53,643 bases of DNA, taken from Anaerozeibacter quisquiliarum (GTDB taxonomy: Bacteria > Bacillota > Clostridia > Christensenellales > Aristaeellaceae). The stretch's first letter is position 1. Each line of letters opens with the position of its first letter. The translations under genes were made by a program, and so were the position numbers. Positions 42,820-50,560 of this stretch are shown piece by piece. The DNA lies in the NCBI GenBank assembly GCA_051162045.1, contig JBISDI010000027.1. One strand, 5' to 3'. The notes under the pieces are model-generated. The model searched no databases and was not told where the DNA came from. It saw only the letters and a list, made by a program, of their open reading frames with translations.

Positions 42820-43965
42820 CTAGTAGTTTTCTTTCCGGACCTCGAAGAAACTCTGGCCGTGCTTGCAGACCGGGCAGATTGCCGGGGCCTTTTTACCCAT
42901 TATAAGATGGCCACAGACGCGGCACTCCCACATGGCCTCTTCGCCCTTCTCGAACACCCGCTGCATCTCCACATTCTTGAGCAGCGCGCGGTACCGTTCC
43001 TCGTGGGACTTCTCGATGGCCGCCACACGGCGGAAGCGTTGAGCAAGCTCGGGGAAGCCCTCCGCCTCGGCATCCTTCGCGAACCGCTCATACATGTCAG
43101 TCCACTCATAGTGCTCGCCCTCGGCCGCGGCCAGAAGGTTTTCGGCGGTTTTTCCCAGGTGACCCAGCTCCTCGAACCAGATCTGCGCGTGCTCCTTCTC
43201 GTTGCCCGCGGTCTTGAGGAAGATCTCCGCCAGCTGCTCGAAGCCCTCGCGCTTTGCGACCTCAGCGAAATAAGTGTACTTGTTGCGGGCCTGGCTCTCT
43301 CCGGCGAAGGCATCCGCCAGGTTCTTCTCGGTCTTGGTGCCGGCGTAATTGTTCGCGGCAGCGGGCTTCTCCTCGAGCTTTACAAAGGCGCTGCGAGGCT
43401 GCCTGCAACGGGGGCAGGTGAAGTCGTCGGGCATGGGGCCTTCATGGACGTATCCGCATACCGAGCATTTCCATTTCTCCATCGGTTTTTCCTCCGTTTT
43501 CTCGTTTGGTTCGATCTTGTCCAACAGCATCCTGACGGCATAGTCCGGGAAACCTTCCGGCTGGGGCGAGGCGAGCAGCGAGGTCAGGAATTCATGCGCG
43601 TTGGCGCTCTGCGGCAGCATGTAGCCGGATTCCCGGATCAGGTCCTCCGCCATGATGCGGCTGGACTTCTCCACCGCCGCGGCGAGTTTTCCGGGCAGGG
43701 CGGCGGCAATGGCCTCCTGCCGGGCCTTGCTGCGAAGGAGCGCGCGCAGCGCCAGTGTGACCGGTTCGGCCTTCGGCTGCTGCGGCGGGTATTCCTGGGG
43801 CACCATCGAGATCGCGCCGGACGGGCAGGCGGCCGCGCACACACCGCAGCCGGTGCATTTTGCTATGTCAATGACGCTGTTCTCGGTATCCGTCGCCCCG
43901 GTGGGGCAGACGTACAGGCAAAGGCAATCCTTGGTGCAGAGCCTGATGTTTCTAACGGCGACCAT
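42820..43965 (-). CDS. Ferredoxin-rubredoxin-rubrerythrin fusion protein
   Basis: This is a 381-residue cytoplasmic redox protein, probably reducing H2O2 or O2 with electrons from its own carriers. Domains in order: a ferredoxin-like part (about 1-60) with an atypical first motif CTKDCLCLYVCP and a normal CTGCGVCAAACP; a helical spacer (about 65-155); rubredoxin-like KWKCSVCGYVHEGPMPDDFTCPRC (about 160-185); a rubrerythrin di-iron domain (about 210-340) with FAGESQARNKYTYFAE, GNEKEHAQIW and AIEKSHEERY; and a C-terminal rubredoxin-like MWECRVCGHLIMGKKAPAICPVC. ATG 43965 follows GGGAGG. The gene begins 5 bases after the two-rubredoxin gene. Ordinary rubrerythrins have about 190 residues, so the N-terminal half is an addition. 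Confidence 0.88.
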   Translation of the reverse strand: MVAVRNIRLCTKDCLCLYVCPTGATDTENSVIDIAKCTGCGVCAAACPSGAISMVPQEYPPQQPKAEPVTLALRALLRSKARQEAIAAALPGKLAAAVEKSSRIMAEDLIRESGYMLPQSANAHEFLTSLLASPQPEGFPDYAVRMLLDKIEPNEKTEEKPMEKWKCSVCGYVHEGPMPDDFTCPRCRQPRSAFVKLEEKPAAANNYAGTKTEKNLADAFAGESQARNKYTYFAEVAKREGFEQLAEIFLKTAGNEKEHAQIWFEELGHLGKTAENLLAAAEGEHYEWTDMYERFAKDAEAEGFPELAQRFRRVAAIEKSHEERYRALLKNVEMQRVFEKGEEAMWECRVCGHLIMGKKAPAICPVCKHGQSFFEVRKENY

Positions 43966-43970
43966 AATGC

Positions 43971-44636
43971 CTACCTCCCTTCCACTTTCTCGAATTTCCA
44001 GCCGGGCACCTTGCAGACCGGGCAAAGCTCCGGCGGGTTCTCCCCGACGTACACAAAGCCGCAGATCGTGCAGACAAACACGCCCGCGTCGTCCGGCAAG
44101 GCGTTCACGCCGCCATAGCGGGCGAGCAGCGACTTCAGGATGCGGGTCACCTTCTCATTCCACACCAGCGCCCGGAGCGCGCCGCGGTCCTTGGCCTCCG
44201 ACGAAACCGCGTTGGCCCCCGGGATGCCCTCGTCCAGATCCTTTTCGATCAACTCTGCCAGCTTCGAAAAATCCGCGCCTTCCGCCGGTACGGCGGCCGC
44301 CTTGAAGTACTCCGCCAACTCCACGAACAGGCGGGCCTCCACCGGCTTGTACTGCTTCTCGCAGCCGCGCGCGAGGTTCGAGCAGAGCGCACTCTTCTCG
44401 ATGGCCGTCAGTTCGCGGAGATCCCCGCTGTGGTGTTCAGTGCGCGCCACCGCTTTCACCACCGGCTTGACGTCGGCTGCCTGCGGCCGAAATTCCTCCT
44501 TCGTCGCGCCGCAGACGGGACAGACCCAATTGTCGGGCAGGTCCTCCCATTTCGTACCCGGCGCAACGCCGGTTTCCGGAGCGCCCGCGGCCTCGTCGTA
44601 GACGTAGCTGCAGACAGAACAAACGAACTTCCTCAT
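43971..44636 (-). CDS. Two-rubredoxin protein with central helical domain
   Basis: This is a 221-residue protein with a canonical rubredoxin at the N-terminus (KFVCSVCSYVYDEAAGAPE ... WVCPVCGATKEEF) and a short rubredoxin-like module at the C-terminus (FVCTICGFVYVGENPPELCPVC). Between them about 110 residues are helical and acidic (SALCSNLARGCEKQYKPVEA), possibly a rubrerythrin-like bundle without evident metal ligands. It probably passes electrons to the rubrerythrin fusion encoded 5 bases downstream. ATG 44636 has AGGTGG upstream, and its own promoter lies at 44721-44750. The role of the central domain is unknown. Confidence 0.82.
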   Translation of the reverse strand: MRKFVCSVCSYVYDEAAGAPETGVAPGTKWEDLPDNWVCPVCGATKEEFRPQAADVKPVVKAVARTEHHSGDLRELTAIEKSALCSNLARGCEKQYKPVEARLFVELAEYFKAAAVPAEGADFSKLAELIEKDLDEGIPGANAVSSEAKDRGALRALVWNEKVTRILKSLLARYGGVNALPDDAGVFVCTICGFVYVGENPPELCPVCKVPGWKFEKVEGR

Positions 44637-44720
44637 ACCAGACCACCTCTCTTCGTCCAATTTTCGTTGGGCTTCATCGGGAGAAACAGGTCGGACGCGC
44701 CTTTTTGTTCCTACAGGGAA

Positions 44721-44750
44721 ATTATAGTAGATTCAGCTTTGAAAAGTCAA
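44721..44750 (-). promoter_or_regulatory. Promoter of rubredoxin-rubrerythrin pair
   Basis: On the minus strand TTGACT (44750-44745), an 18-base spacer and TATAAT (44726-44721). It lies within the last codons and stop of the upstream IscU-flavin reductase gene. Confidence 0.75.
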
Positions 44751-45600
44751 TTGTGCCGTCCTCCTGAACCAACGATGGGTCCGCGTGCACGTACTCCACG
44801 CGCCCAACGAACATCTCATGAGAACCGGTCAGGATGGAATCCACCACGGTACACTCAATGTTCACCGGGCAATCGGATAGGAGCGGTGCATTAACTTTGA
44901 CACCGTTCTCCGTCTTCACATGGAGATTTGCGAATTTGTCCTCATCCCGCCCGCTGCGCTTGCCCAGTTCGAAGAAGGTTTCAGCGTACGCCTTGGGCAC
45001 CAGATTCACCACAAAGCAGCCGGTCTCCTTCACGATATTGTACGAGTGCCGGCTGGGCACGATTCCCACCATCACCATTGGCGGATCATAGCTGCAATTG
45101 CAGCAGTAGGCGACCGCCAGCGCGTTGTCGCGTCCCTCCCGGTCGCGGCAGGAAACCAGAACCTTGGGCACCGGCTGCAAGCAGGTCTTTTTCGCAGCTT
45201 CCGTCGTCATACTCTGACCCCTTTCACACTTTGAACGGTAATCGGCAATGGCATTGCGTATAGCCGTTGCGCCCAGAATAGAGCAATGCATCTTATGTTC
45301 TGGAAGTCCACCCAACGCATCGGAGATGGTCCGATTCGTCACGAGCACCGCTTCTTCAAGCGTCTTCCCCTTGATCAGGACCGTCGTCATACTGCTGGTA
45401 GCGATGGCCGCCACGCATCCACGCACCTTGAAGCGCACGTCGGTGATGACGTTATTGCGGACCTCAAGATGCAATTCCAGGAAATCTCCGCAAACAGGGT
45501 CGCCTACTGTCCCAACGGCATCCGGATGCTCAAGCGCTCCGACATTGCGCGGATTGGTAAAGTGATCAAGCACTTGATCCGTAAACAGTCCTACACCCAT
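44722..45600 (-). CDS. IscU/NifU-type Fe-S scaffold fused to flavin reductase-like domain
   Basis: This is a single open frame of 292 residues. Residues 1-133 are an IscU/NifU N-terminal scaffold: FTDQVLDHFTNPRNVGAL, GDPVCGDFLELHLEV, VRGCVAAIATSSM and HKMHCSILGATAI carry the three cluster-binding cysteines and the GD motif. Residues 134-292 are a flavin reductase-like FMN-binding domain (VPKVLVSCRDREGRDNALAV; MVMVGIVPSRHSYNIVKETG). The join (CERGQSMTTEAAK) contains an internal ATG with AAAGGGG about 7 bases before it, so the second half might also be made alone. ATG 45600 follows AAGGGG. Neighbours are a NifX-like protein and a rubredoxin gene. The fusion suggests flavin-delivered electrons for cluster assembly; this is inference. 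Confidence 0.85.
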   Translation of the reverse strand: MGVGLFTDQVLDHFTNPRNVGALEHPDAVGTVGDPVCGDFLELHLEVRNNVITDVRFKVRGCVAAIATSSMTTVLIKGKTLEEAVLVTNRTISDALGGLPEHKMHCSILGATAIRNAIADYRSKCERGQSMTTEAAKKTCLQPVPKVLVSCRDREGRDNALAVAYCCNCSYDPPMVMVGIVPSRHSYNIVKETGCFVVNLVPKAYAETFFELGKRSGRDEDKFANLHVKTENGVKVNAPLLSDCPVNIECTVVDSILTGSHEMFVGRVEYVHADPSLVQEDGTIDFSKLNLL

Positions 45601-45619
45601 GGCCGTCCCCTTCATCTCT

Positions 45620-45979
45620 TTAGCAGTTTTCGCCGTGTTCTCCCATGGCGTGCTCGTGGCAGATTTCACCCGAAGACTTCAGTTCGCCCTTCAAGAACCG
45701 CTCCACGGCGCTCCGCGCGTCGCCGGACGCACCGGCGACCACTTGGACACCGCGCTCCTCGAAGATCGTGACCGCGCCGCCGCCCATGCCGCCCGCCACC
45801 ACCACCGTCACGCCCATGTCGGCCAGGAAGTTCGGCAGAAAGCCCGGCCTGTGGCCCGGGTTCGGAACGGACTGTTCCGAGAGGATGACGCCATCCTTTG
45901 CCTCGAAAAGGTTGAAGTTCTCGCAGTGTCCGAAGTGCTCGCAAATCCTCTTCCCGCTACTGGGTACCGCAATTTTCAT
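45620..45979 (-). CDS. NifX/ORP-like dinitrogenase cofactor-family protein 1
   Basis: This is a 119-residue protein of the NifX/NifB-C-terminal family, which binds Fe-Mo or other metal-sulfur precursors. It starts KIAVPSSGKRICEHFGHCENFNLFEAKDG, and the core has VVVAGGMGGGAVTIFEERGV. The His/Cys-rich tail (ICHEHAMGEHGENC) and the cysteines near the N-terminus are possible metal ligands. ATG 45979 has AGGAGG; the open frame extends further upstream without homology. It is the second of two such proteins in this operon; one may correspond to ORP of Desulfovibrio. Confidence 0.85.
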   Translation of the reverse strand: MKIAVPSSGKRICEHFGHCENFNLFEAKDGVILSEQSVPNPGHRPGFLPNFLADMGVTVVVAGGMGGGAVTIFEERGVQVVAGASGDARSAVERFLKGELKSSGEICHEHAMGEHGENC

Positions 45980-45999
45980 AACATTTCCTCCTAAACCAA

Positions 46000-46824
46000 T
46001 TATGGGTTGAACACCAGTCCGGTTGACAAACAATGGACGCGGGGGCCAATCATCGTCCTGAGCAATTGGACGCCGCCCTCCCCGGTGCAGTGACCCGTAT
46101 AATAGTCGGTGCCATACGCCCCGAGCGCCTCCGCTACCTGCGCGGCGAACGCGGCATCCCCGCCGTCGGGGTCTTCCTTCAAGACCAGGTGAAACCCGCC
46201 GACCACCGCGCGGGGCGGCCTGCCGCGCAATGCACAGGCCGCTTCAAGGATGTTCACGATCCCGTTGTGGGCGCAACCGGTGAACAGCACGTCTTCGCCG
46301 TCCTCGGTGACGATCAGGTTCTGCTCGTGGCGAAAGTCATCGGGCGCATGGCCGCCCGGTGCCTCCATGAGGAGCGTCCGGTTGGCAGGCGGCCAGAGGA
46401 TTCCCCCTTGAACCCCGGAGAAGACCGTCAGCTCATCGTCCAGCGCCTGAGCACCGCGCATCTTCCTTACCCGCGGATTTCGCTCGAGCGCAGGATCCAG
46501 CCCGATGTCCGCGATCTGTCCCCCAGCGCGGATCGAGAAATGCGGCTCGAAGGCGCGCTCCTGAACCAGAACTTCAGCACTCTTGTTGCGCTGGAAAAAC
46601 GCGGCGATGCCGCCGCCGTGGTCGTAATGCCCGTGAGACAGAATCGCCAGATCCACCCCGTCCACGTCCACGCCCATCTTCTCGGCGTTCTCAAGGAACA
46701 GGCCGCTCTGCCCAAAATCGAAAAGCAGTCTATGGTTTCGCGTTTCAATGTAGAGGCTCAGGCCGTGTTCACTTGGGGTTTCGCTGGAAGGACTGGTGTC
46801 CTCAACGAGCACGCGAACGTTCAC
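46000..46824 (-). CDS. Metallo-beta-lactamase-fold hydrolase
   Basis: This is a 274-residue metallohydrolase of the group annotated as dihydropteridine/aminobenzene phosphate synthase-like. The metal motif is LSHGHYDHGGG near residue 67, followed by FTGCAHNGIVNIL and a late YYTGHCTG. The N-terminus has EHGLSLYIETRNHRLLFDFG. The GTG start at 46824 overlaps the upstream MinD-type gene by 4 bases (GTGA) and has GAGGTGA 6 bases before it. This MBL group often lies beside MinD-ferredoxin ATPases and NifX-like proteins. The substrate is unknown. Confidence 0.85.
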   Translation of the reverse strand: MNVRVLVEDTSPSSETPSEHGLSLYIETRNHRLLFDFGQSGLFLENAEKMGVDVDGVDLAILSHGHYDHGGGIAAFFQRNKSAEVLVQERAFEPHFSIRAGGQIADIGLDPALERNPRVRKMRGAQALDDELTVFSGVQGGILWPPANRTLLMEAPGGHAPDDFRHEQNLIVTEDGEDVLFTGCAHNGIVNILEAACALRGRPPRAVVGGFHLVLKEDPDGGDAAFAAQVAEALGAYGTDYYTGHCTGEGGVQLLRTMIGPRVHCLSTGLVFNP

Positions 46825-47705
46825 GCTTTCACCTCGCAATCCTCAAGCAGTGATGTGATCCGAGGGTACATTGCTTTGATCGCTTCCGCCGCCTCGCCAC
46901 CATATCCGATGACGTCTGCGCCCGCGTTCACCGCCTCCACGGCGCGCACGTCGTATGGAATGCAGCCGACAAACGGAAGTCCAACCTTCGCGCAGAATTC
47001 TTCGATGCCGTCGGCGATCTTTTCGTTAACGTCCGCTTTGTTGACGCAGACCGCGCACTTAACGCCGAGTTGGAAGGCGGTATTGAGGATGCGCTCCAGA
47101 TCGCTGATGCCGGAGAGCGTCGGCTCGGCCACCACCAGCACCAGGTCAACGCCGCTCACGGAGGCGATGACCGGGCAACCGATGCCGGGTGAACCGTCGA
47201 TGACCGCGACTTGGCCCACCGCCCCGGCGCCTTTCAGCCTTTTTTTGACCGCCGAGACCAGCTTCCCGGAGTTCCCGCTGCCCATGCGCAGCTGAGCGGA
47301 CGAGAAGAATTTGCCGCCACCCCGAAAGCCCATCAGGCGGCCAGTGACCGCCTGCTGCATGGAGATCGCGCGCGATTCGCAGGCGACTTCGCACAGCGCG
47401 CAGCCCTCGCAGGCGGCGGAGTCGACTTTGTAGTGGCCGTCTTCTTCGCGGATGATCGCCTGAAACCGGCACAGCGATGCGCAAAGACCGCAGTGGTCGC
47501 ACTCGCCCGGATCGATCACAGCCCTCGGAAGGCCATGATAATCTTCCTCCGATTTCTCCGGCGGTACGAAAACCGTCAGGTACAGATTGGGCGCGTCGAC
47601 GTCGCAGTCGGCGAACCGCACCGCATCCGCAAGGCGGATCAGCGCGCTGGCGACGGTTGTTTTTCCCGTGCCGCCCTTGCCGCTGAGCACGAGAAGCTGT
47701 TTCAT
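46821..47705 (-). CDS. MinD-superfamily ATPase with inserted ferredoxin domain 1
   Basis: This is a 294-residue P-loop ATPase. It has a deviant Walker A with the extra lysine (SGKGGTGKTT, residues 8-17), then an inserted bacterial-type ferredoxin at about 65-115 with two cysteine motifs, CDHCGLCASLCRF and CEGCALCEVACE, and then the rest of the MinD fold (VAVIDGSPGIGCPVIASVSG, switch II; VNKADVNEKIADGIEEF). Such proteins occur in pairs in the ORP operon of Desulfovibrio, where they are thought to help mature a metal-sulfur protein. It overlaps both flanking genes by 4 bases. Confidence 0.9.
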   Translation of the reverse strand: MKQLLVLSGKGGTGKTTVASALIRLADAVRFADCDVDAPNLYLTVFVPPEKSEEDYHGLPRAVIDPGECDHCGLCASLCRFQAIIREEDGHYKVDSAACEGCALCEVACESRAISMQQAVTGRLMGFRGGGKFFSSAQLRMGSGNSGKLVSAVKKRLKGAGAVGQVAVIDGSPGIGCPVIASVSGVDLVLVVAEPTLSGISDLERILNTAFQLGVKCAVCVNKADVNEKIADGIEEFCAKVGLPFVGCIPYDVRAVEAVNAGADVIGYGGEAAEAIKAMYPRITSLLEDCEVKA

Positions 47706-48544
47706 CGGGCGGCCTCCTTCCTGAGCCGGTCGTGGAGATCGGTAAACAGCGATTTGGCCCAGGGCAACTGGCCCGTTGCGATAAGGCCGAGGGAATTCAG
47801 CTTGCCCAGCGCCTCGTCAAACGGGATGCGCGCCACAATGGGGATGGCCTGCGCTGCGCAGTACGCCTCCGACGGGTTGTGAGCGCCCTCCAGGCACTTG
47901 TTCAGCACCGCGACCCGCGGCTTCTGGAACGCTTCGCACAGTTCGTCCGCCATTGCGAGGTTGTGGGCCCCATATAAAGTGGGCTCCGCCACCAGCACGC
48001 AAAGGTCGGCCTGGCGCACGCATTCCATCGCCGTACACGCGGTGCCGGGCGGGCAATCGACGAAGACGGTCGAAGCGTCCGCGTGCGGCATCGCCAGCAG
48101 CTCGCGTATGATCGGAACGCCGCTGACTTCGCCGGGGTTCAGGATGCCGGTGCGCACGTCAATTTCGCCGTGTGTGCCTCGCTCAATCACGCCGATTCCT
48201 CGAGGTTTTTCCGTGATCGCCTTGGCGGGGCACAAATACGCGCAGCCTCCGCAGCCGTGGCAGACCGATTGCGTCAAGAGCGGCTTTCCATTCACAAACG
48301 CCAGCGCGCCGAAGCGGCAAAACTGGACGCAGACGCGGCAGCCCAGGCATTTATCCGGATCGATTAGCGGGTTGTAGACCGATACCTCCGTACGGGACAG
48401 GTTCTCCGGGTTCAGAAACAGATGCCCGTTGGGCTCCTCCACGTCGCAATCCAGGTAGGTGCAGCGCCCCGCGACCGCGGAAAGGTTGACGGCCACCAAC
48501 GTCTTGCCGGTTCCGCCCTTGCCGCTGAGGATGGCGATCTTCAT
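47702..48544 (-). CDS. MinD-superfamily ATPase with inserted ferredoxin domain 2
   Basis: This 280-residue protein is a paralogue of the next gene. Walker A is LSGKGGTGKTLVAVN (residues 5-19), the ferredoxin insert (about 60-110) has CLGCRVCVQFCRF and CHGCGGCAYLCPAKA, and switch II is VFVDCPPGTACTAMECVRQ. The two proteins probably form a heterodimer that couples ATP hydrolysis to electron or cluster transfer. ATG 48544 overlaps the stop of the NifX-like gene by 4 bases. Confidence 0.9.
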   Translation of the reverse strand: MKIAILSGKGGTGKTLVAVNLSAVAGRCTYLDCDVEEPNGHLFLNPENLSRTEVSVYNPLIDPDKCLGCRVCVQFCRFGALAFVNGKPLLTQSVCHGCGGCAYLCPAKAITEKPRGIGVIERGTHGEIDVRTGILNPGEVSGVPIIRELLAMPHADASTVFVDCPPGTACTAMECVRQADLCVLVAEPTLYGAHNLAMADELCEAFQKPRVAVLNKCLEGAHNPSEAYCAAQAIPIVARIPFDEALGKLNSLGLIATGQLPWAKSLFTDLHDRLRKEAAR

Positions 48545-48903
48545 TGGTTGCCCCCGTGATGGAAGCCTGGGTGGATGGCAGTCAGCGGCTTTAGAGAGCC
48601 CGCCAGCAGCGCGCCCACGTTGGCTTCTACGCCGTCAAACTTCGGCTCGTAGAGCTTGACGCCCGCGGTCCTCAGCACGTTCGCCGCGTTCTCACCAAGC
48701 CGGGGTGCGATGAGCGCCTCCGCCCTCAGGTCCAGAACAGCCTGCGCCGCGCGGATACCCGCGCCACCCTCACTGGTGGCGGCTGTGTTTTCGACGACCT
48801 CCGACCTGCCGTTTGCGGTATCCGTAATGCTGAAGAACGGCGCGCGCCCAAAGGACGGGCAGACGCTCGTCTTGTCTTCATTGACCGGAACGATAATCTT
48901 CAT
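48541..48903 (-). CDS. NifX/ORP-like dinitrogenase cofactor-family protein 2
   Basis: This is a 120-residue NifX/NifB-type metal-cluster carrier. It opens KIIVPVNEDKTSVCPSFGRAPFFSITDT, keeps the family core (GAGIRAAQAVLDLRAEALIA; LGENAANVLRTAGVKLY) and ends with HPGFHHGG, a possible metal-binding tail. ATG 48903 has GGGGAGG. It lies between the Mrp-type ATPase and the two MinD-ferredoxin proteins. Confidence 0.85.
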   Translation of the reverse strand: MKIIVPVNEDKTSVCPSFGRAPFFSITDTANGRSEVVENTAATSEGGAGIRAAQAVLDLRAEALIAPRLGENAANVLRTAGVKLYEPKFDGVEANVGALLAGSLKPLTAIHPGFHHGGNQ

Positions 48904-48940
48904 TGCAATCCTCCCCAACAGATTTTCGATGATGGCAGAT

Positions 48941-49783
48941 TCAGTTCGGGATATCCATCGCCTTTTCTAGGTGGCTGAGCATTCCGTCGAGCCAATTGCC
49001 GTCAAACAGTTCGATCATGCCCTTGTCGCAGGCGGCGGCGAGCTTCGTGTCGATCGGTAGGCGCGCTACGGATGGGATGCCATGCCGCTTCGCGATGTCG
49101 TCCGCGCGGCTCTCGCCAAAGGGCTTGAGCTGCTTTCCGCAGTCTGGGCAGAACATGTAGCTCATGTTTTCGACGAGGCCAAGGACGGGGATCTTCATCA
49201 TGTCCGCCATCCGAACCGCCTTTTCGACGATCATGCCCACCAATTCCTGCGGCGAGGCGACCACCACCACGCCGTCCACCGGCAGTGACTGGAACACCGT
49301 CAGCGGCACGTCGCCCGTCCCCGGCGGCATGTCGACAAACATAAAATCCACGTCGCCCCAGATCACTTCCGTCCAGAACTGTTTAACGGTGCCCGCGATG
49401 ATCGGCCCACGCCAGACGACCGGGTCCGTGTCGTTGTCCAGTAGAAGGTTCAGCGACATGACCTCAATCCCGGTCTTCGTCCGGACCGGGAGGAGCCCCG
49501 CCTCGCAGCCCTCCGCCCGCTGCGCCAAACCGAAGGATTTCGGGATGGAAGGGCCGGTGATGTCCGCGTCCAGGATCGCGGTACGATAGCCCGCGCGCCG
49601 GGCCAGCACGGCCAGCAGCGACGTGACCAGGCTCTTGCCAACCCCGCCCTTGCCACTGACGACGGCGACGACCTTCTTCACATGGGACAATTCGTTGGCC
49701 TTCGCGCTGAAATCAAAGGATTCTGTTCTCTCGGAGCAGCTCTCGCCGCAGGAAGAGCATTCGTGGGTGCATTCTGTGCTCAT
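48941..49783 (-). CDS. Mrp/NBP35-type ATPase (Fe-S cluster carrier)
   Basis: This is a 280-residue P-loop ATPase of the Mrp/ApbC/NBP35 family that carries Fe-S clusters. The N-terminus has an NBP35-like cysteine cluster (CTHECSSCGESC), then the Walker A VVSGKGGVGKSLVTS (near 42), LDADITGPSIPKSFG, FVDMPPGTGDVPL and the cluster-binding CxxC motif MFCPDCGKQLKPFG. No C-terminal NifX domain is fused. ATG 49783 has GGAGAGAG. It follows the DUF134 gene by 41 bases. Confidence 0.92.
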   Translation of the reverse strand: MSTECTHECSSCGESCSERTESFDFSAKANELSHVKKVVAVVSGKGGVGKSLVTSLLAVLARRAGYRTAILDADITGPSIPKSFGLAQRAEGCEAGLLPVRTKTGIEVMSLNLLLDNDTDPVVWRGPIIAGTVKQFWTEVIWGDVDFMFVDMPPGTGDVPLTVFQSLPVDGVVVVASPQELVGMIVEKAVRMADMMKIPVLGLVENMSYMFCPDCGKQLKPFGESRADDIAKRHGIPSVARLPIDTKLAAACDKGMIELFDGNWLDGMLSHLEKAMDIPN

Positions 49784-49824
49784 TCGTTCTCTCTCCGCAT
49801 TCTTTAAAATTCAGGGTATCAGTT

Positions 49825-50184
49825 TTAGAACCTTCTGCCGCACCGGTGCCTGTGGCAGCCGCCGCAGCGGCAAGTATCCTCCAGGCCGTCGCACAGCTGG
49901 TATTCGCCGCCTTCGATCTTGAGGATCCTCCCGTGAACCAGCGATTCGGCAATTTTGCGTCGCGCATCGCTGTACATGCGCTGGACGGTCGTGCGGGCGA
50001 TGTTCATCTGATCCGCACACTCTTCCTGCGTGAAATTCTCCAGGTCGATCAGGCGGATCGCCTCGTATTCGTCCACAGACATCACGACAAACGCTTCCTG
50101 TTCGGGCAACTCGGCGTTCAGCGGGCCGTATTGGTTGCTCTCCGGAAGGCGGCATACTTTCCGCCATTTTCTCGGCCTTGGCAT
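49825..50184 (-). CDS. DUF134 helix-turn-helix protein
   Basis: This is a 119-residue protein of the DUF134 family, start PRPRKWRKVCRLPESNQYGP. It contains a sigma-like/resolvase-type helix-turn-helix (LENFTQEECADQMNIARTTVQRMYSDARRKIAESL, about residues 45-80). The C-terminus is unusually rich in Cys and His (CDGLEDTCRCGGCHRHRCG), which could bind a metal cluster. It is encoded second in the operon and is a plausible regulator of the operator at 50561-50610. That link is inference. ATG 50184 follows GAGAGGTGA. Confidence 0.88.
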   Translation of the reverse strand: MPRPRKWRKVCRLPESNQYGPLNAELPEQEAFVVMSVDEYEAIRLIDLENFTQEECADQMNIARTTVQRMYSDARRKIAESLVHGRILKIEGGEYQLCDGLEDTCRCGGCHRHRCGRRF

Positions 50185-50268
50185 GATTTCACCTCTCTTC
50201 CATATCACATGCGGTCATGTCCTGACGTACGAATGGGAGAGGGATGTACCCTCTCCCCACGTCGTCTT

Positions 50269-50541
50269 CTACTGGGTTTCGAGCTGCTTGTTGACCATCT
50301 CAAGCCTGCTTTCGAGCGCTTGCTTCTGCTGGGCAAGAAGCTCCTTGCGCGAAACGTCGTCCGACAGGTTCATTGGACCAGATTGTTTTCCGAGTCCTCG
50401 CCCGCAGCCTCGCCTCCAGCCCAGGCCCAAACCCAGACCGCGGCCTGCTCCATACCCCGTAACGCCGCTCGTGCAGAGACCCACGCCTCTGCCCGTCATG
50501 GAGCCCGCGCCAATCGGCCCGGTTCCATCTCTTCCTGGCAT
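50269..50541 (-). CDS. DUF5320 small Gly/Arg-rich protein
   Basis: This is a 90-residue protein with a Met/Gly-rich N-terminus (MPGRDGTGPIGAGSMTGRG), a Gly/Arg-rich middle, and a C-terminal coiled coil (RKELLAQQKQALESRLEMV). This is the pattern of DUF5320, a family frequently found beside NifX-like and Mrp/MinD genes. Function is unknown. It is the first gene of the cluster, with AGGAGGTGA before ATG 50541. Confidence 0.85.
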   Translation of the reverse strand: MPGRDGTGPIGAGSMTGRGVGLCTSGVTGYGAGRGLGLGLGWRRGCGRGLGKQSGPMNLSDDVSRKELLAQQKQALESRLEMVNKQLETQ

Positions 50542-50560
50542 ATCGTTTCACCTCCTTTAT

